This document shows positions 16,572-23,339 of a stretch of DNA of 64,000 bases, piece by piece. Location: NCBI RefSeq assembly GCF_029714945.1, contig NZ_CP121634.1, forward strand, positions 2,253,001-2,317,000, written 5' to 3'. Position numbers and translations under genes: made by a program. Source of the stretch: Bradyrhizobium sp. CIAT3101. GTDB taxonomy: Bacteria > Pseudomonadota > Alphaproteobacteria > Rhizobiales > Xanthobacteraceae. Under the pieces are notes generated by a model. It made no database searches, had not been told where the DNA came from, and saw only the letters and a list, made by a program, of their open reading frames with translations. Each line of letters opens with the position of its first letter. Position 1 is the stretch's first letter.

Positions 16572-17483
16572 ATGGTCGCGATGCGGATTGCCACCTTCGC
16601 CCAGTCGAGCAAGATGATCGCCGACGCGATGCGCGTGGAGTCGGTCATGGCCAACGAGCAGGTCCAGGAATCGTCGGGTGTCATCTCGACCGATTTCGGC
16701 GGATACGGCTCGAACGCGCAGCATGTTGTCAACCTCCAGGTCTCGGTGACGCGCGCGCAGTCCTATATCGATGCGGCCACGCTGGCCGACAGCAAGGTTC
16801 AGGTGATGTATTCGGCCGTCGGCTCGATGACGGACATCATCACGCAACTCCGCTCCCAGCTCAGCGCTGCTTCGACCGGGAGCTCGACCGAAACGAACTC
16901 GGTGATCTCGTCCGCCCAGCAGATGCTGGAGCAGATGGGCTCGCTGATGAACACGCAGTATGACGGCCAGTATGTCTTTGCGGGCGGCAAGACGGATACG
17001 GCGCCGGTCGACCTCACCAGCTTTTCTTCGGGCACGGGTTCTACCACCACGGCGGATACCAGCTACTACAACGGTGACGACGAAATAGCCTCGGTGCGCG
17101 TGGCCGCCGACAACACCGTGTCCTATGGCGTGACCGCCGACAATTCGGCGTTCGAGGAAGTCATGCGCGTGCTGAAGTTCGTAGCCAACAGCACCTCGCT
17201 GTCGTCCTCGGACATTTCCAGCGCGCTCGATCTCGCCAGCACGGCGCTCGACGACACCGCGGCGGTGCAGGCAAAACTCTCCAGCTCGGCGTCCTCGATC
17301 GAGTCGGCGAGCACGCAACAGACCGACTACAAGAGCTACGCCGAAAGCCTGTCGAACGACCTCACCGGCGTCGATGTCGCCGCCATCACCGCCCAGCTCT
17401 CGACCTACCAGGCCCAGCTCACCGCGTCGTATTCGGCAATGTCCAAGATCCTCAGCATGAATCTGGCGAGCTACCTGAAATAG
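16572..17483 (+). CDS. flgL: flagellar hook-associated protein 3
   Basis: 303 residues with flagellin-like N- and C-terminal helices. It forms the second junction ring between hook and filament. Visible signatures are MRIATFAQSSKMI at the N-terminus, MLEQMGSLMNTQYDGQYVFAG (the family's 'N....G.YLFSG') and a C-terminal LSTYQAQLTASYSAMSKIL. ATG 16572 has GGGGGAG seven bases ahead; an ATG at 16581 would start at the classic MRI but lacks that spacing. Last gene of the flagellar cluster; it converges on the acyl-CoA synthetase gene with seven bases between stops. Confidence 0.9.
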   Translation: MVAMRIATFAQSSKMIADAMRVESVMANEQVQESSGVISTDFGGYGSNAQHVVNLQVSVTRAQSYIDAATLADSKVQVMYSAVGSMTDIITQLRSQLSAASTGSSTETNSVISSAQQMLEQMGSLMNTQYDGQYVFAGGKTDTAPVDLTSFSSGTGSTTTADTSYYNGDDEIASVRVAADNTVSYGVTADNSAFEEVMRVLKFVANSTSLSSSDISSALDLASTALDDTAAVQAKLSSSASSIESASTQQTDYKSYAESLSNDLTGVDVAAITAQLSTYQAQLTASYSAMSKILSMNLASYLK

Positions 17484-17490
17484 GCGAGGC

Positions 17491-19062
17491 CTATTCGGCC
17501 GCGATTCGCTCCATCGCCATGGTGCGAAGTTTTGCGCGCTGGATCTTGATTCCGTTGGCGCTGTCGGTCACGGGGAAGGCGTCCACGACATAGATCCGTG
17601 CCGGGACCTTGTAGCCGGCGAGCCGCTCACGCAGGCGTGCCGTCAGCACCTCCTGGTGCGGCGAAGTGCCGGCCGCGATGACAAAGGCGACGCAGCGCGC
17701 CTGGCCCTTCAGGTCGACCGCGACGACCTGGGCATCGGCGACGCCGGTACAGGACTTGAGCTCGTCCTCGATCTCGCCGGGCGCGACCAGGAAGCCGCCG
17801 AGCCGCATCGCGTCGCCGGCGCGGGTCTCATAGACGAAGGCGCCGTCGCGCAGCCGGCCGATGTCGCCGGTGCGGAAGAAGCCGTCCGCGGTAATCGCAT
17901 CGCGCGTCGCATCGGGGTTGTTGAAATAGCCGAGGAAGCGCGACGGCGCGCTGATCTCGATCTCGCCGGAGATGCCTTGCGCTGCAAGCTCGCCGGTCTC
18001 GGTATCGCGCACGCGGACCTTGGCCTCGGGGGACATTGGCCAGCCACCGCCCTCGATACGATCGGCGAAGGCGTCGCCGGGACGGGCGATCGAGAACATC
18101 GCCTGCACCTCGCTCGAGCCGTAGAGGCCGTGTAGCGGCAGGCCGCGCACCTCGGCCTCTGCGGCCAGCTCGCGCCAGCCGGGCTGAAAGGCTGCAAAGC
18201 CGCAGACTTCGAGATGCGGCAAGGGCCGCTGCGCGTCGGTGAGCGCGAGGATGCGGCGGAACATCTCGTCGGAGCCGAAGGAATGCGTGATCCTGTGCGC
18301 GCTGAGGATTTTCAGCGCCGGTGCGGCCTCGAAGGCGTCGAGCACGTGGACGGTCGCGCCGGCGGCGATGAAGCCGAGCAGGCTCGTCATACCAAAGGTG
18401 CCGCAGAACGGCAGCATTGCGAGCAGCGAGTGACGCTGCGGCGCGAGCTGGAGCGCCTTGGCAATCGCGTTGGCGTGGGTCGCCAGCGTTCGCTGCGAGT
18501 GCGCGACGAGCTTGGGTCCCTTGGTCGTGCCGGATGTGGTGTAGAGCAGCACGGGGAGGTCGATGTCGTCGACCAAGGCGGGAGCCGGCGGATAGCGCTT
18601 CTCGAACGCATCGAACCGCACGCACGGCCATTGCGCGGGGATCGCATCCGCGCCGACCACCGCGAGCTCCTGCAGCGCGGGGACATCAACCTTGGCGATA
18701 TCGGCGAGAATGGCGGCGAAATCGATCGAGCGAAACGCCGCCTCGACAACCAGCAGCTTGGCGCCCGACAGCTTCAGGAGATGTGCCACTTCCGCGCTGC
18801 GGTAGCGGGTGTTGACGGCCGCGACGACCGCACCCAGTCGGGCGGCGGCGAACAGCAGTGCGACCCACTCGACCCGGTTGACCAGCCAGACCGCGACCAC
18901 GTCGCCCTTGCCGATACCCTGCGCCGCGAGCCAGGCCGTGGTCTGCGCGACCATCCCTGAAAACTCCGCGCGCGAGACGGGTTTGCCGTCGAACACGAAG
19001 GCAGGACCGGCGGCAGTCTCCGATCCGATCAGCGATTGCAGTGAAACATGATCGGCTTGCAT
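17491..19062 (-). CDS. AMP-dependent acyl-CoA synthetase/ligase
   Basis: 523 residues of the ANL superfamily: activates a carboxylic acid with ATP to an acyl-adenylate and joins it to CoA. Motifs in order are the P-loop-like LLYTTSGTTKGPKLVAHS (about 160-180), YGSSEVQ, RTGDIGRLRDGAFV (hinge region), GGFLVAPGEIE, and the C-terminal catalytic lysine in ANGIKIQRAKL. Substrate unknown. An in-frame TTG at 19089 could add nine residues; the ATG beginning MQADHVSLQ was chosen. The gene lies 33 bases downstream of upp on the same strand. Confidence 0.9.
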   Translation of the reverse strand: MQADHVSLQSLIGSETAAGPAFVFDGKPVSRAEFSGMVAQTTAWLAAQGIGKGDVVAVWLVNRVEWVALLFAAARLGAVVAAVNTRYRSAEVAHLLKLSGAKLLVVEAAFRSIDFAAILADIAKVDVPALQELAVVGADAIPAQWPCVRFDAFEKRYPPAPALVDDIDLPVLLYTTSGTTKGPKLVAHSQRTLATHANAIAKALQLAPQRHSLLAMLPFCGTFGMTSLLGFIAAGATVHVLDAFEAAPALKILSAHRITHSFGSDEMFRRILALTDAQRPLPHLEVCGFAAFQPGWRELAAEAEVRGLPLHGLYGSSEVQAMFSIARPGDAFADRIEGGGWPMSPEAKVRVRDTETGELAAQGISGEIEISAPSRFLGYFNNPDATRDAITADGFFRTGDIGRLRDGAFVYETRAGDAMRLGGFLVAPGEIEDELKSCTGVADAQVVAVDLKGQARCVAFVIAAGTSPHQEVLTARLRERLAGYKVPARIYVVDAFPVTDSANGIKIQRAKLRTMAMERIAAE

Positions 19063-19095
19063 GGCGACCGGAGTAGCCCGATCGCGCAAACCTGT

Positions 19096-19731
19096 CTACT
19101 TGGTGCCGAACATCCGGTCGCCGGCATCGCCGAGGCCCGGCACGATGTAGCCGTGATCGTTAAGCCGCTCGTCGATCGCGGCGGTCCAGACCGGCACGTC
19201 CGGGTGTTCGTCCTGGAACTTCGCAACGCCCTCGGGCGCCGCCAGCAGGCAGACGAAGCGGATGTCGCGGGCACCGCGGTCCTTGAGCAGCGAGGCGCCG
19301 GCGCAGGCCGAATTGCCGGTCGCCAGCATCGGGTCCATCAGGATCACGGTGCGGTCGGACAGGTCCTGCGGCGCCTTGAAGTAATATTCCACGGCCTGCA
19401 ACGTATCAGGGTCGCGGTAGAGCCCGATATGGGCGATGCGGGCCGAGGGCATCAGCGCCAGCATGCCGTCGAGGAAGCCGACGCCGGCGCGCAGGATCGG
19501 CGCCAGCGTGAGCTTCTTGCCGGCGATCTTCGGCGCCTGCATCGGCGCGATCGGCGTCTCGATCTCGACCAGCTCCAGCGGCAGGTCGCGCGTCACCTCG
19601 TAGCCGAGCAGCATCCCGATCTCGTTCAGGATCTCGCGAAAGCTCTTGGTCGAGCGGTCCTTCTCCCGCATCAGGGAAAGCTTGTGCTGGACCAGGGGGT
19701 GGGCGACGACGTTGACGCTGCTTGTGCTCAT
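19096..19731 (-). CDS. upp: uracil phosphoribosyltransferase
   Basis: 211 residues, the usual length. Converts uracil and PRPP to UMP (pyrimidine salvage, cytosol). The PRPP-binding loop [14 protein letters not shown] and the uracil-binding end [17 protein letters not shown] are both intact, as are [13 protein letters not shown] and GLYRDPDT. It ends 33 bases ahead of the acyl-CoA synthetase start. The upstream ~155 bases hold no gene. Confidence 0.97.
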   Translation of the reverse strand: MSTSSVNVVAHPLVQHKLSLMREKDRSTKSFREILNEIGMLLGYEVTRDLPLELVEIETPIAPMQAPKIAGKKLTLAPILRAGVGFLDGMLALMPSARIAHIGLYRDPDTLQAVEYYFKAPQDLSDRTVILMDPMLATGNSACAGASLLKDRGARDIRFVCLLAAPEGVAKFQDEHPDVPVWTAAIDERLNDHGYIVPGLGDAGDRMFGTK

Positions 19732-19887
19732 GAAACCGATCTACACGGTTCCACGAAACTGCGCCAGATCGGCCGGACGTTTTCCGCAACGAGGGGGCGG
19801 CCTGGCCGGGCTGTGCGACCGCCATTCGCGCCCGGTTGCTTGCCTCGTAGGCAGCCATGGTCAATTCGCGGTCGATCGCCGTGACGT

Positions 19888-20016
19888 CTAGACGCCAAGC
19901 CCGCGGGCAGCGAGCGTGATCACGATCGTCAGGACCGCACCCCAGACCAGGCTGAGCGTCATGGTCATGATCGTGGTGGTGACCGCGTGCTCGAGATGTC
20001 CTTTGAAGAGCGGCAT
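19888..20016 (-). CDS. small membrane peptide, function unknown
   Basis: 42 residues with one clear hydrophobic helix (TLSLVWGAVLTIVITLAA) after a short N-terminus MPLFKGHLEH. The ATG comes one base after the stop of the preceding GGLF-family gene, and its ribosome site GAGGCGG lies inside that gene's end, so the two are translationally coupled. Last of three small genes transcribed from the element at 20686. No family recognised. Confidence 0.7.
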   Translation of the reverse strand: MPLFKGHLEHAVTTTIMTMTLSLVWGAVLTIVITLAARGLGV

Positions 20017-20017
20017 G

Positions 20018-20344
20018 CTACCGCCTCAGGAACCGCGCCACGAGCGCGATCAGCGGATTGCCGTGGTTCTCGATGTCGAGCTCGAAGGTCTCGGTGGGAA
20101 ACACCAGCGCGCAGCGCGCCGGCCGGCTCTGACGGTGGGCGAAATCGACGGCCGAACTCTTGAACAGGAACAAGCCGCCGATGCGTCCGTGCGCCTCGCG
20201 GGCGACCCAGAGGCCGGCCTGGTTGCGTCCGATGAAAAAGGCGGGAATGGCGTCGCTGATCACATCGGGATCGAGCGGCCTGAGTTCCGCCGCCGGCACC
20301 TGCCGCTTCTGGCGGTGAGTGGCTTGGAGAGCAATTGCGGCCAT
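20018..20344 (-). CDS. small 'FIGRN...GGLF' protein, paralogue of the protein at 21653
   Basis: 108 residues from an ATG with GAGGAGG five bases ahead; an in-frame ATG 39 bases upstream is less well placed. The core AFFIGRNQAGLWVAREAHGR followed by IGGLFLF and AVDFA repeats the pattern of the protein at 21653-21901 (FIGRNHRGQWVV...YGGLFV...AIKYA), and both end with a short ExFELD/EIELD segment. The layout 'G-W-V-E-G-GG-F-A-A' recalls DUF2188-type domains, but I cannot confirm that. Middle gene of a three-gene set of tiny proteins. Confidence 0.75.
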   Translation of the reverse strand: MAAIALQATHRQKRQVPAAELRPLDPDVISDAIPAFFIGRNQAGLWVAREAHGRIGGLFLFKSSAVDFAHRQSRPARCALVFPTETFELDIENHGNPLIALVARFLRR

Positions 20345-20390
20345 GGCGGCCTCCTCACACATCTGCAAGGTCATGGTGGTCACCGGGACT

Positions 20391-20582
20391 TCAGGCGTGG
20401 AGGTGCCAGACGAAGATCGCGGTCTTCAGCGCGATCAGCGCCGTGAGCACGCTGCCCATCGTGAGCACCGCGAGTGTGCGCATCGCGACGCGCTTGAGTT
20501 GGGCTTTGCGCTCACCAGGGATCCGTACCGGGCGTTCAGACCAGTTGGAGGACCGTTCAAAGCCCTGAGTCAGCATCGACAT
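20391..20582 (-). CDS. small membrane protein, function unknown
   Basis: 63 residues: a basic N-terminal half (RPVRIPGERKAQLKRVAMR) and a C-terminal hydrophobic helix (TLAVLTMGSVLTALIALKTA) ending in WHLHA. It is probably a single-pass inner-membrane protein. First gene after the shared element at 20686-20700, about 100 bases downstream of it. AAGGA lies a little far upstream of the ATG; the ATG at 20576 is an alternative. No family recognised. Confidence 0.65.
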   Translation of the reverse strand: MSMLTQGFERSSNWSERPVRIPGERKAQLKRVAMRTLAVLTMGSVLTALIALKTAIFVWHLHA

Positions 20583-20685
20583 GTCAGAAGTCCTTGTCTG
20601 TGGGGCGACGAGACCGTCGCTCCAACCTGCCTCTCATGATGAGTATTGCGGCATATGAATGCGAGACGGGCGGCGGCGCCGTCAT

Positions 20686-20700
20686 ATAGGCGCGCCATAA
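20686..20700 (-). promoter_or_regulatory. shared element A, TTATG-N5-CCTAT
   Basis: On the minus strand the site reads TTATGGCGCGCCTAT, an imperfect palindrome (TATgGC-GCcTATA). CCTATAT resembles a rhizobial -10 box, but no -35 match lies 17 bases upstream. It is 103 bases ahead of the 63-residue protein gene. Three more copies with the same spacing occur at 22010, 22612 and 22860. Confidence 0.6.
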
Positions 20701-20709
20701 AGGCGCGCT

Positions 20710-21627
20710 CTACGCGCCGACATTGTCGATCAGATCCTCGTCGGCGATCGCGGCAAATGCCCGCACAACCTCTCTCTGCGCGGCAGCGTCCAGCGGCACG
20801 ATCGGCAGCCGTGTCGCGGCCGACATCAGGCCAAGCACGCTCAGGGCATGTTTGAGCGCGGCCGGACTTTCCCGGGAGAGGCAGGTCATCAGCGGGACGA
20901 GGCGCTTGTGCAGATAGCGCGCTGTTTGGAGGCGACCCTGCCTGACCTGCGAGAAGATCGTCCGGCACAGGTCCGGTGCGATGTTGCAAACTTCCGAGAT
21001 CGCACCATCGCCGCCGCCGGCGATATAGCCGAAGCCGGTCGCATCGTCGCCGGACAGCAGCCGAAAGCCCGCCGGCAGCAGCCGGCTCAGGCGCATCGGG
21101 CGGGTGGTGTCGCCGCCGCCATCCCGCAGGCCGACGAACTGGCGCGACTCGACGAGACGCAAAAGGGTCTCGTCGGCGAGTGGGCGCAGCGTGCGGGAGG
21201 GAATGTCGTGCAGGATCACCGGCAGTCCGGTCGAGCCAGCAATGGTGCGGAAATGCGCGAGCATCCCCTCCTGCGTCGGCTTGTTGTAGGCGGGCACCAC
21301 CGACATGATGGCGTCGGCGCCGGCCGCTTCCGCGCGCCGCGCAAGTTCGACGGCGCGGCCGGTGGCATTCGACATCGCGCCCGCGATGACCCGCGACCGG
21401 CCGCGGGCGACGTCGACCGCGGTGCGAATGACGAGCTCCTGCTCGGCGGGCGAGAGTGTCGGTGCCTCGCCCGCCGTCTCGCAAACCACGAGCGCGGGAA
21501 CGCCGGCCGCAACCTGGCGCTCGCAGAGTGCGGCGAACGCCTCGAGGTCGATCGTGTCAGCGGCCTCGAACGGCGTCGGCAGATCCGGAATGAAGCCGGT
21601 GAACCAGGCTGAAGGAGGAATGAACAT
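20710..21627 (-). CDS. DapA-family protein with the catalytic lysine replaced by arginine
   Basis: 305 residues with the full (beta/alpha)8 dihydrodipicolinate synthase/N-acetylneuraminate lyase fold. The proton-relay tyrosine is kept (Y114 in VPAYNKPTQEG). The usual GTTGE loop is ETAGE, losing one Thr. The Schiff-base position, normally 'G-I/L-K-E/D', reads VGLRDGGGD, so K is R168 (codon CGG). Without that lysine the family's aldolase/lyase chemistry should not work, so this is a pseudoenzyme or has a changed reaction. It starts 25 bases after the 82-residue GGLF-family gene and is probably in its operon under element B. An open frame extends 171 bases further upstream but overlaps that gene and looks non-coding. 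Confidence 0.85.
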   Translation of the reverse strand: MFIPPSAWFTGFIPDLPTPFEAADTIDLEAFAALCERQVAAGVPALVVCETAGEAPTLSPAEQELVIRTAVDVARGRSRVIAGAMSNATGRAVELARRAEAAGADAIMSVVPAYNKPTQEGMLAHFRTIAGSTGLPVILHDIPSRTLRPLADETLLRLVESRQFVGLRDGGGDTTRPMRLSRLLPAGFRLLSGDDATGFGYIAGGGDGAISEVCNIAPDLCRTIFSQVRQGRLQTARYLHKRLVPLMTCLSRESPAALKHALSVLGLMSAATRLPIVPLDAAAQREVVRAFAAIADEDLIDNVGA

Positions 21628-21652
21628 GGCTTGCTTGCCGAATGCGGTCCGC

Positions 21653-21901
21653 TCAGGCGGCGCGCTGCGAGAGGTCGGGGTGTCTGCCCATGTCGAGCTC
21701 GATCTCGCGCGGCAGCTCGACGATGGTCTCGGGATGCTGTCCGTTCTCGAACAGCGCGTATTTGATGGCCTGGGCGCGGCTGACGAACAGGCCGCCATAA
21801 AGGCCGTTCTGCTCCTGCACGACCCACTGTCCCCTGTGGTTCCGGCCGATGAAGACGATGCTTGAGAGGGAGCTGCACGAGGGAGGTTCGACGAGTTTCA
21901 C
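21653..21901 (-). CDS. small 'FIGRN...GGLF' protein, paralogue of the protein at 20018
   Basis: 82 residues from a GTG with GGAAGGACC nine bases upstream; an in-frame ATG at 21958 would give 101 residues but lacks such a site. The core IVFIGRNHRGQWVVQEQNG, YGGLFVSRAQAIKYALFENG and ETIVELPREIELDMGRHPDL aligns along its length with the 108-residue protein two units away. Cytosolic, no membrane helix. First gene of the element-B unit and followed by the DapA-like gene. Function unknown; it may be a small stress- or condition-induced protein. Confidence 0.75.
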   Translation of the reverse strand: MKLVEPPSCSSLSSIVFIGRNHRGQWVVQEQNGLYGGLFVSRAQAIKYALFENGQHPETIVELPREIELDMGRHPDLSQRAA

Positions 21902-22009
21902 GGATTTGGTCCTTCCAATTGATGCGGGCGGCGGGATCTCGTCCCGCGACCGCCGCATCAATATCTTTTCGAAGGGATAGGATTTCGAGAGAGGACGCGC
22001 GGCGATCTC

Positions 22010-22024
22010 ATAGGAGCGCCATAA
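22010..22024 (-). promoter_or_regulatory. shared element B, TTATG-N5-CCTAT
   Basis: Minus-strand TTATGGCGCTCCTAT followed by GAGATCGCC. It lies 108 bases ahead of the GTG start of the 82-residue protein and 28 bases after the stop of the upstream 154-residue gene. Same spacing and flanks as elements A, C and D. Confidence 0.6.
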
Positions 22025-22051
22025 GGCCTCGTATCAAGGCCTGGTGTTCGA

Positions 22052-22516
22052 TCAGCTGAAGTTCTCGCAGGCGATCGGTTCGTACAGCGAGTCCGGCGCG
22101 GGGCGTACGCTGGGAACGCTCGGTCGGGATGCTTCCACGGCCAATGCCTGGACTTCGACGAAGGCCGAAAGCAGCGCGATCGCGAGGTCGCCGTGGCATC
22201 CCTCGACAGCCGCGTCGAGCCAATCCGGCAACTCGCGCTCACGCGAGAGCGCGCAATGCCATTCACCTTCGTCATAGGCTATACGGCGGACATGCCATAG
22301 CGGCAGTTCGAGCTCCATCAGCGCCAGCGCCGCATCGGCCCAGGCTTCCGCGTCGATCAGGCGCATGAGGCGGGCGGTGCGCTCGGTCTGTCCGAGCGAG
22401 GGAAAGCGGCGGCAGGCCCTGTCGATGATCTCAAGCATCAACGGCCGCGTCATGCCCTGCGCATTGCGCAGTCGGTCGCCAAGCGCGGGTAAATCGTAGA
22501 GTCGCAGAGCGGTCAT
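22052..22516 (-). CDS. conserved hypothetical protein
   Basis: 154 residues starting MTALRLYDLPALGDRL, with AGGAGG six bases ahead of the ATG, which settles the start although the frame stays open ~315 bases further upstream through a repeat. It is helical and rich in Leu/Ala/Glu, without membrane segments; the centre has LMELELPLWHVRRIAYDEGEWHC and the tail is Pro/Ser-rich. No family recognised. It follows element C by 95 bases and is probably a single-gene unit, with element B starting after its stop. Confidence 0.75.
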   Translation of the reverse strand: MTALRLYDLPALGDRLRNAQGMTRPLMLEIIDRACRRFPSLGQTERTARLMRLIDAEAWADAALALMELELPLWHVRRIAYDEGEWHCALSRERELPDWLDAAVEGCHGDLAIALLSAFVEVQALAVEASRPSVPSVRPAPDSLYEPIACENFS

Positions 22517-22611
22517 CTCGGGCCTCCTGGAATTGGCGTCGGTCAGTCGGCCGGCCTCTTCAGGATGGCGGGAAGGACATTGGAAAACGAGATGGGAGCG
22601 GGGCGTGAGAT

Positions 22612-22626
22612 ATAGGAATGTCATAA
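22612..22626 (-). promoter_or_regulatory. shared element C, TTATG-N5-CCTAT
   Basis: Minus-strand TTATGACATTCCTAT followed by ATCTCACGCC, 95 bases ahead of the 154-residue hypothetical gene. The five-base spacer and the CCTAT and CGCC ends match elements A, B and D, while the spacer sequence differs, as expected for a conserved protein-binding site. Confidence 0.6.
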
Positions 22627-22675
22627 AAGTCGAGGTGGCCGGAGCCGCTTCGATAGTCGCGCAACAACCTCCGCT

Positions 22676-22811
22676 GTCGTCCCGGACAAGCGAAGCGCAG
22701 ATCCGGGACCCATAGCCACAGGGAGGAGTTTGGCGATGACTCGCGGTTACCGGTTTCGCCCCGCAACATCTCCCTGGGGTCATGGATCCCCGCCTTCGCG
22801 GGGATGACGGC
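22676..22811. repeat. Bradyrhizobium-type palindromic intergenic repeat
   Basis: A composite repeat made of two hairpins. The first pairs TCCCGGA with TCCGGGA (22679-22709). The second is an 8-bp perfect stem ATCCCCGC/GCGGGGAT with a CTTC loop (22786-22805). Outer segments around ACAGGGA and TCCCTGG also pair. I recognise the composition ('CCCGGACAAGCGAAGC...') as a very common intergenic repeat of Bradyrhizobium genomes. It lies between element C and element D, separating the minus-strand unit from kdp. Confidence 0.75.
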
Positions 22812-22859
22812 GGAGTGAGCCGATAGCGCATCGCGTCTCTCAGGAACGACGCGCCGCCT

Positions 22860-22874
22860 TTATGAGATTCCTAT
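22860..22874 (+). promoter_or_regulatory. shared element D, TTATG-N5-CCTAT, ahead of kdp
   Basis: Plus-strand TTATGAGATTCCTAT followed by AACTTCGCC. It is the only copy facing right and is 168 bases ahead of the first small ORF of the kdp operon. The leader after it can form a hairpin of CGTGG/CCACG with an inner AAT/ATT pairing (22951-22979). No KdpE-box of the enterobacterial kind was recognised. Confidence 0.6.
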
Positions 22875-23042
22875 AACTTCGCCATAGCCCTCGTCTCGAA
22901 AACCTATGTCCGTGGTGGCACTTCAACACGGTCAAAAGTCCCGCTTGGGCCGTGGAATTGCATTGCGATTCCCTCCACGAGCTCCGCCGGGTCCCCGAGA
23001 AAGAGTTGCTCCCGATAGCGGGACGCAACGAGGAGCAATCCC

Positions 23043-23126
23043 ATGATGGACATTCTGATGCTGGCGCTGGGCTTCGCCTTCTTTGCCCTTGCGATCGGCT
23101 ACACCTACGCCTGCGAACGGTTGTGA
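23043..23126 (+). CDS. tiny membrane peptide at head of kdp operon
   Basis: 27 residues: MMDILMLALGFAFFALAI then GYTYACERL. One hydrophobic helix with a short charged cytoplasmic end. AGGAG lies 8-9 bases before the ATG. It ends 11 bases before kdpF and has the same size and plan as KdpF, so it may be an accessory lipid-like stabiliser of the Kdp pump. I recall similar unnamed peptides ahead of kdpF in other bacteria, but have not checked. Confidence 0.7.
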   Translation: MMDILMLALGFAFFALAIGYTYACERL

Positions 23127-23137
23127 GGGAGCGTACC

Positions 23138-23227
23138 ATGATCTTCGATTATGCGCTCGCGGGCGCCGTCTCGTTCGGCCTCCTGATCTACCTCACCTAC
23201 GCGCTGCTGCGGCCGGAACGGTTCTGA
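23138..23227 (+). CDS. kdpF: potassium-transporting ATPase small subunit KdpF
   Basis: 29 residues, one membrane helix, ending YLTYALLRPERF, the classic KdpF ending. KdpF stabilises the KdpABC complex. GAGGGAG precedes the ATG. It lies 11 bases after the first tiny peptide gene and 112 bases before kdpA; that space holds a further possible small frame. Confidence 0.9.
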   Translation: MIFDYALAGAVSFGLLIYLTYALLRPERF

Positions 23228-23230
23228 GCC

Positions 23231-23335
23231 GTGCTGCTCCTTGTCGAATTGCTGCTGGCGGACATTGGGCTCGTCGGCTGCCTGCTCGTGGTGCTCCTGC
23301 CGCTGTTGCGACGGACACCAAGCCTGAAGGGTTAA
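23231..23335 (+). CDS. possible third tiny membrane peptide between kdpF and kdpA
   Basis: 34 codons from a GTG three bases after the kdpF stop to a TAA four bases before kdpA. The product is almost wholly hydrophobic ([20 protein letters not shown]) with a basic tail LRRTPSLKG, a plausible single-pass membrane peptide. Support is the tight fit between two genes and the membrane-helix composition; against it, the ribosome site is weak and leucine-rich frames can occur by chance. Confidence 0.4.
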   Translation: MLLLVELLLADIGLVGCLLVVLLPLLRRTPSLKG

Positions 23336-23339
23336 TGCC

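Noticed and set aside
20683..20703. Heat-shock (RpoH) promoter from the CCTATAT match in the shared element
   Set aside because: None of the four copies has CTTGAA-like sequence 17-18 bases upstream of CCTAT.
22517..22831. N-terminal extension of the 154-residue hypothetical protein through the intergenic repeat
   Set aside because: The frame runs through a palindromic repeat and element C, while an ideal AGGAGG site fixes the start at 22516.
22951..22966. Sigma-54-like GG...GC in the kdp leader
   Set aside because: The spacing between GG and GC is nine bases, not ten, and the flanking TGGCAC/TTGCA pattern is poor.
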